A stretch of 34,599 nucleotides of DNA from Paracoccus sp. PAMC 22219 (lineage in GTDB: Bacteria > Pseudomonadota > Alphaproteobacteria > Rhodobacterales > Rhodobacteraceae): the NCBI RefSeq assembly GCF_000787695.1, contig NZ_BBPH01000124.1:1-34599 (forward strand). Direction: 5' to 3'. This document shows, in pieces, positions 34,279 through 34,599 of the stretch (position 1 is the stretch's first letter; every line of letters starts with the position of its first letter). The notes under the pieces are model-generated. The model made no database searches. It was not told the DNA's origin and saw only the letters and a list, made by a program, of their open reading frames with translations. Made by a program: the position numbers and the translations under genes.

Positions 34279-34599
34279 ACCTCCAGCGTCGGCAGATCGG
34301 TCAACGGCACGCCCAACAGCTGCAGCGCCGGCAGCGACACCTGGCTGCCGGTGCCCGATCCCGACAGGGGACGCAATTCGACCTGCGCCGACTTTCCCGT
34401 GGCCGGGTTCACGATGCGCCCCTGCGCGGGCGCATCGACCAGCGGCGTCTTCATCCAGAACCCACCCTCGGAGGGGTTGCCAAGCGACCCCACGGTGGTG
34501 CCAAGCCGCGTCTCGGCGCTGGCCGGGGCCTGGGCCGCGGCGGTCCGCTGTTCCGCCGTCGTCGTGTCCAGCTGCGCGGCGTGCGGCGCGGCCACGGGT
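34266..34599 (-). CDS. C-terminal part of an unrecognised, possibly envelope protein (cut by window edge)
   Basis: About 110 C-terminal residues are visible. An Ala/Thr-rich, probably disordered stretch (TAEQRTAAAQAPASAETRLG) leads to a compact domain: [57 protein letters not shown]. The pattern of a turn, NPATGKS and a SLPALQLLG helix recalls double-psi beta-barrel proteins of the RlpA type, which are cell-wall proteins, but this is a resemblance by eye. Similar proteins in related genomes are, to my memory, annotated inconsistently. The upstream part, including any lipoprotein signal, is outside the window. Confidence 0.6.
   Translation of the reverse strand, partial: PVAAPHAAQLDTTTAEQRTAAAQAPASAETRLGTTVGSLGNPSEGGFWMKTPLVDAPAQGRIVNPATGKSAQVELRPLSGSGTGSQVSLPALQLLGVPLTDLPTLEVYRS

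Noticed and set aside
1-34599. Mobile elements, CRISPR array, prophage or toxin-antitoxin genes
   Set aside because: No transposase, integrase, terminal repeats, spaced direct repeats or phage-like genes were seen, and gene content is uniformly housekeeping; absence is by reading, not by search.

Overview
The window is GC-rich and almost fully coding, with predominantly NNC/NNG codons. It looks like chromosomal DNA of an alphaproteobacterium of the Rhodobacterales, most likely Paracoccus or a close relative. Supporting signs are the trpG-trpD-trpC-moaC-moeA-lexA block, the LexA box of the GAAC-N7-GAAC type, a class II EPSP synthase, a MaeB malic enzyme with a phosphotransacetylase tail, a double cold-shock-domain protein and PRC-barrel stress proteins. 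The genus is an inference from gene content. No insertion sequence, prophage, integrase or CRISPR array was seen.

Layout. 1-1267 (minus): 5' part of proA, two identical tRNA-Asp genes with a promoter, and a secreted PRC-barrel protein with a terminator. 1379-4387: frameshifted anmK (minus), tyrS (plus), a 50-codon orphan between two terminators, and tRNA-Pro (minus). 4428-6263 (minus): a DUF192 protein, a two-domain cold-shock protein and pdxH. 6343-9184 (plus): fabI, a LysE-type exporter, gpt and a second PRC-barrel protein. 9241-14408 (minus): trpE, ppiD, an aminotransferase and a frameshifted membrane-anchored protein. 14530-20061 (plus): trpG-trpD-ung, trpC-moaC-moeA, then lexA. 20055-22132: hemC (minus) and hemE (plus), divergent. 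22129-27628 (minus): a SPOR-domain protein downstream of the overlapping salvage genes cdd-deoA-deoB-add-upp; deoA is frameshifted. 27771-32111 (plus): maeB and prpE. 32108-34599: aroA (minus), an AlkD-like gene (plus) and a truncated gene at the edge (minus).

How the genes work together. Most of the window is housekeeping: tryptophan synthesis (trpE, trpG, trpD, trpC, with aroA supplying the chorismate precursor EPSP), early tetrapyrrole synthesis (hemC, hemE), molybdenum cofactor synthesis (moaC, moeA), nucleoside and base salvage (cdd, deoA, deoB, add, upp, gpt) and three-carbon metabolism (maeB, prpE). DNA repair is represented by lexA, ung and an AlkD-like protein.

The less ordinary content is regulatory. 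Both PRC-barrel genes carry sequences resembling the EcfG general-stress promoter. lexA has an SOS box on its -10 element. maeB has a LacI-type palindrome just upstream of its ribosome binding site. Two TTTGCAAA sites, the core reported for ScfR/RamB-type regulators, sit on a long hairpin ahead of prpE.

Three genes (anmK, the 13868-14408 gene and deoA) are each broken by what looks like one base of indel, always explainable inside a short G/C run. Either the assembly has residual homopolymer errors or the strain carries three recent lesions. I did not find a convincing new multi-gene system. The best leads are the regulatory sites, the 50-aa orphan and the tRNA-Asp flanking repeats.
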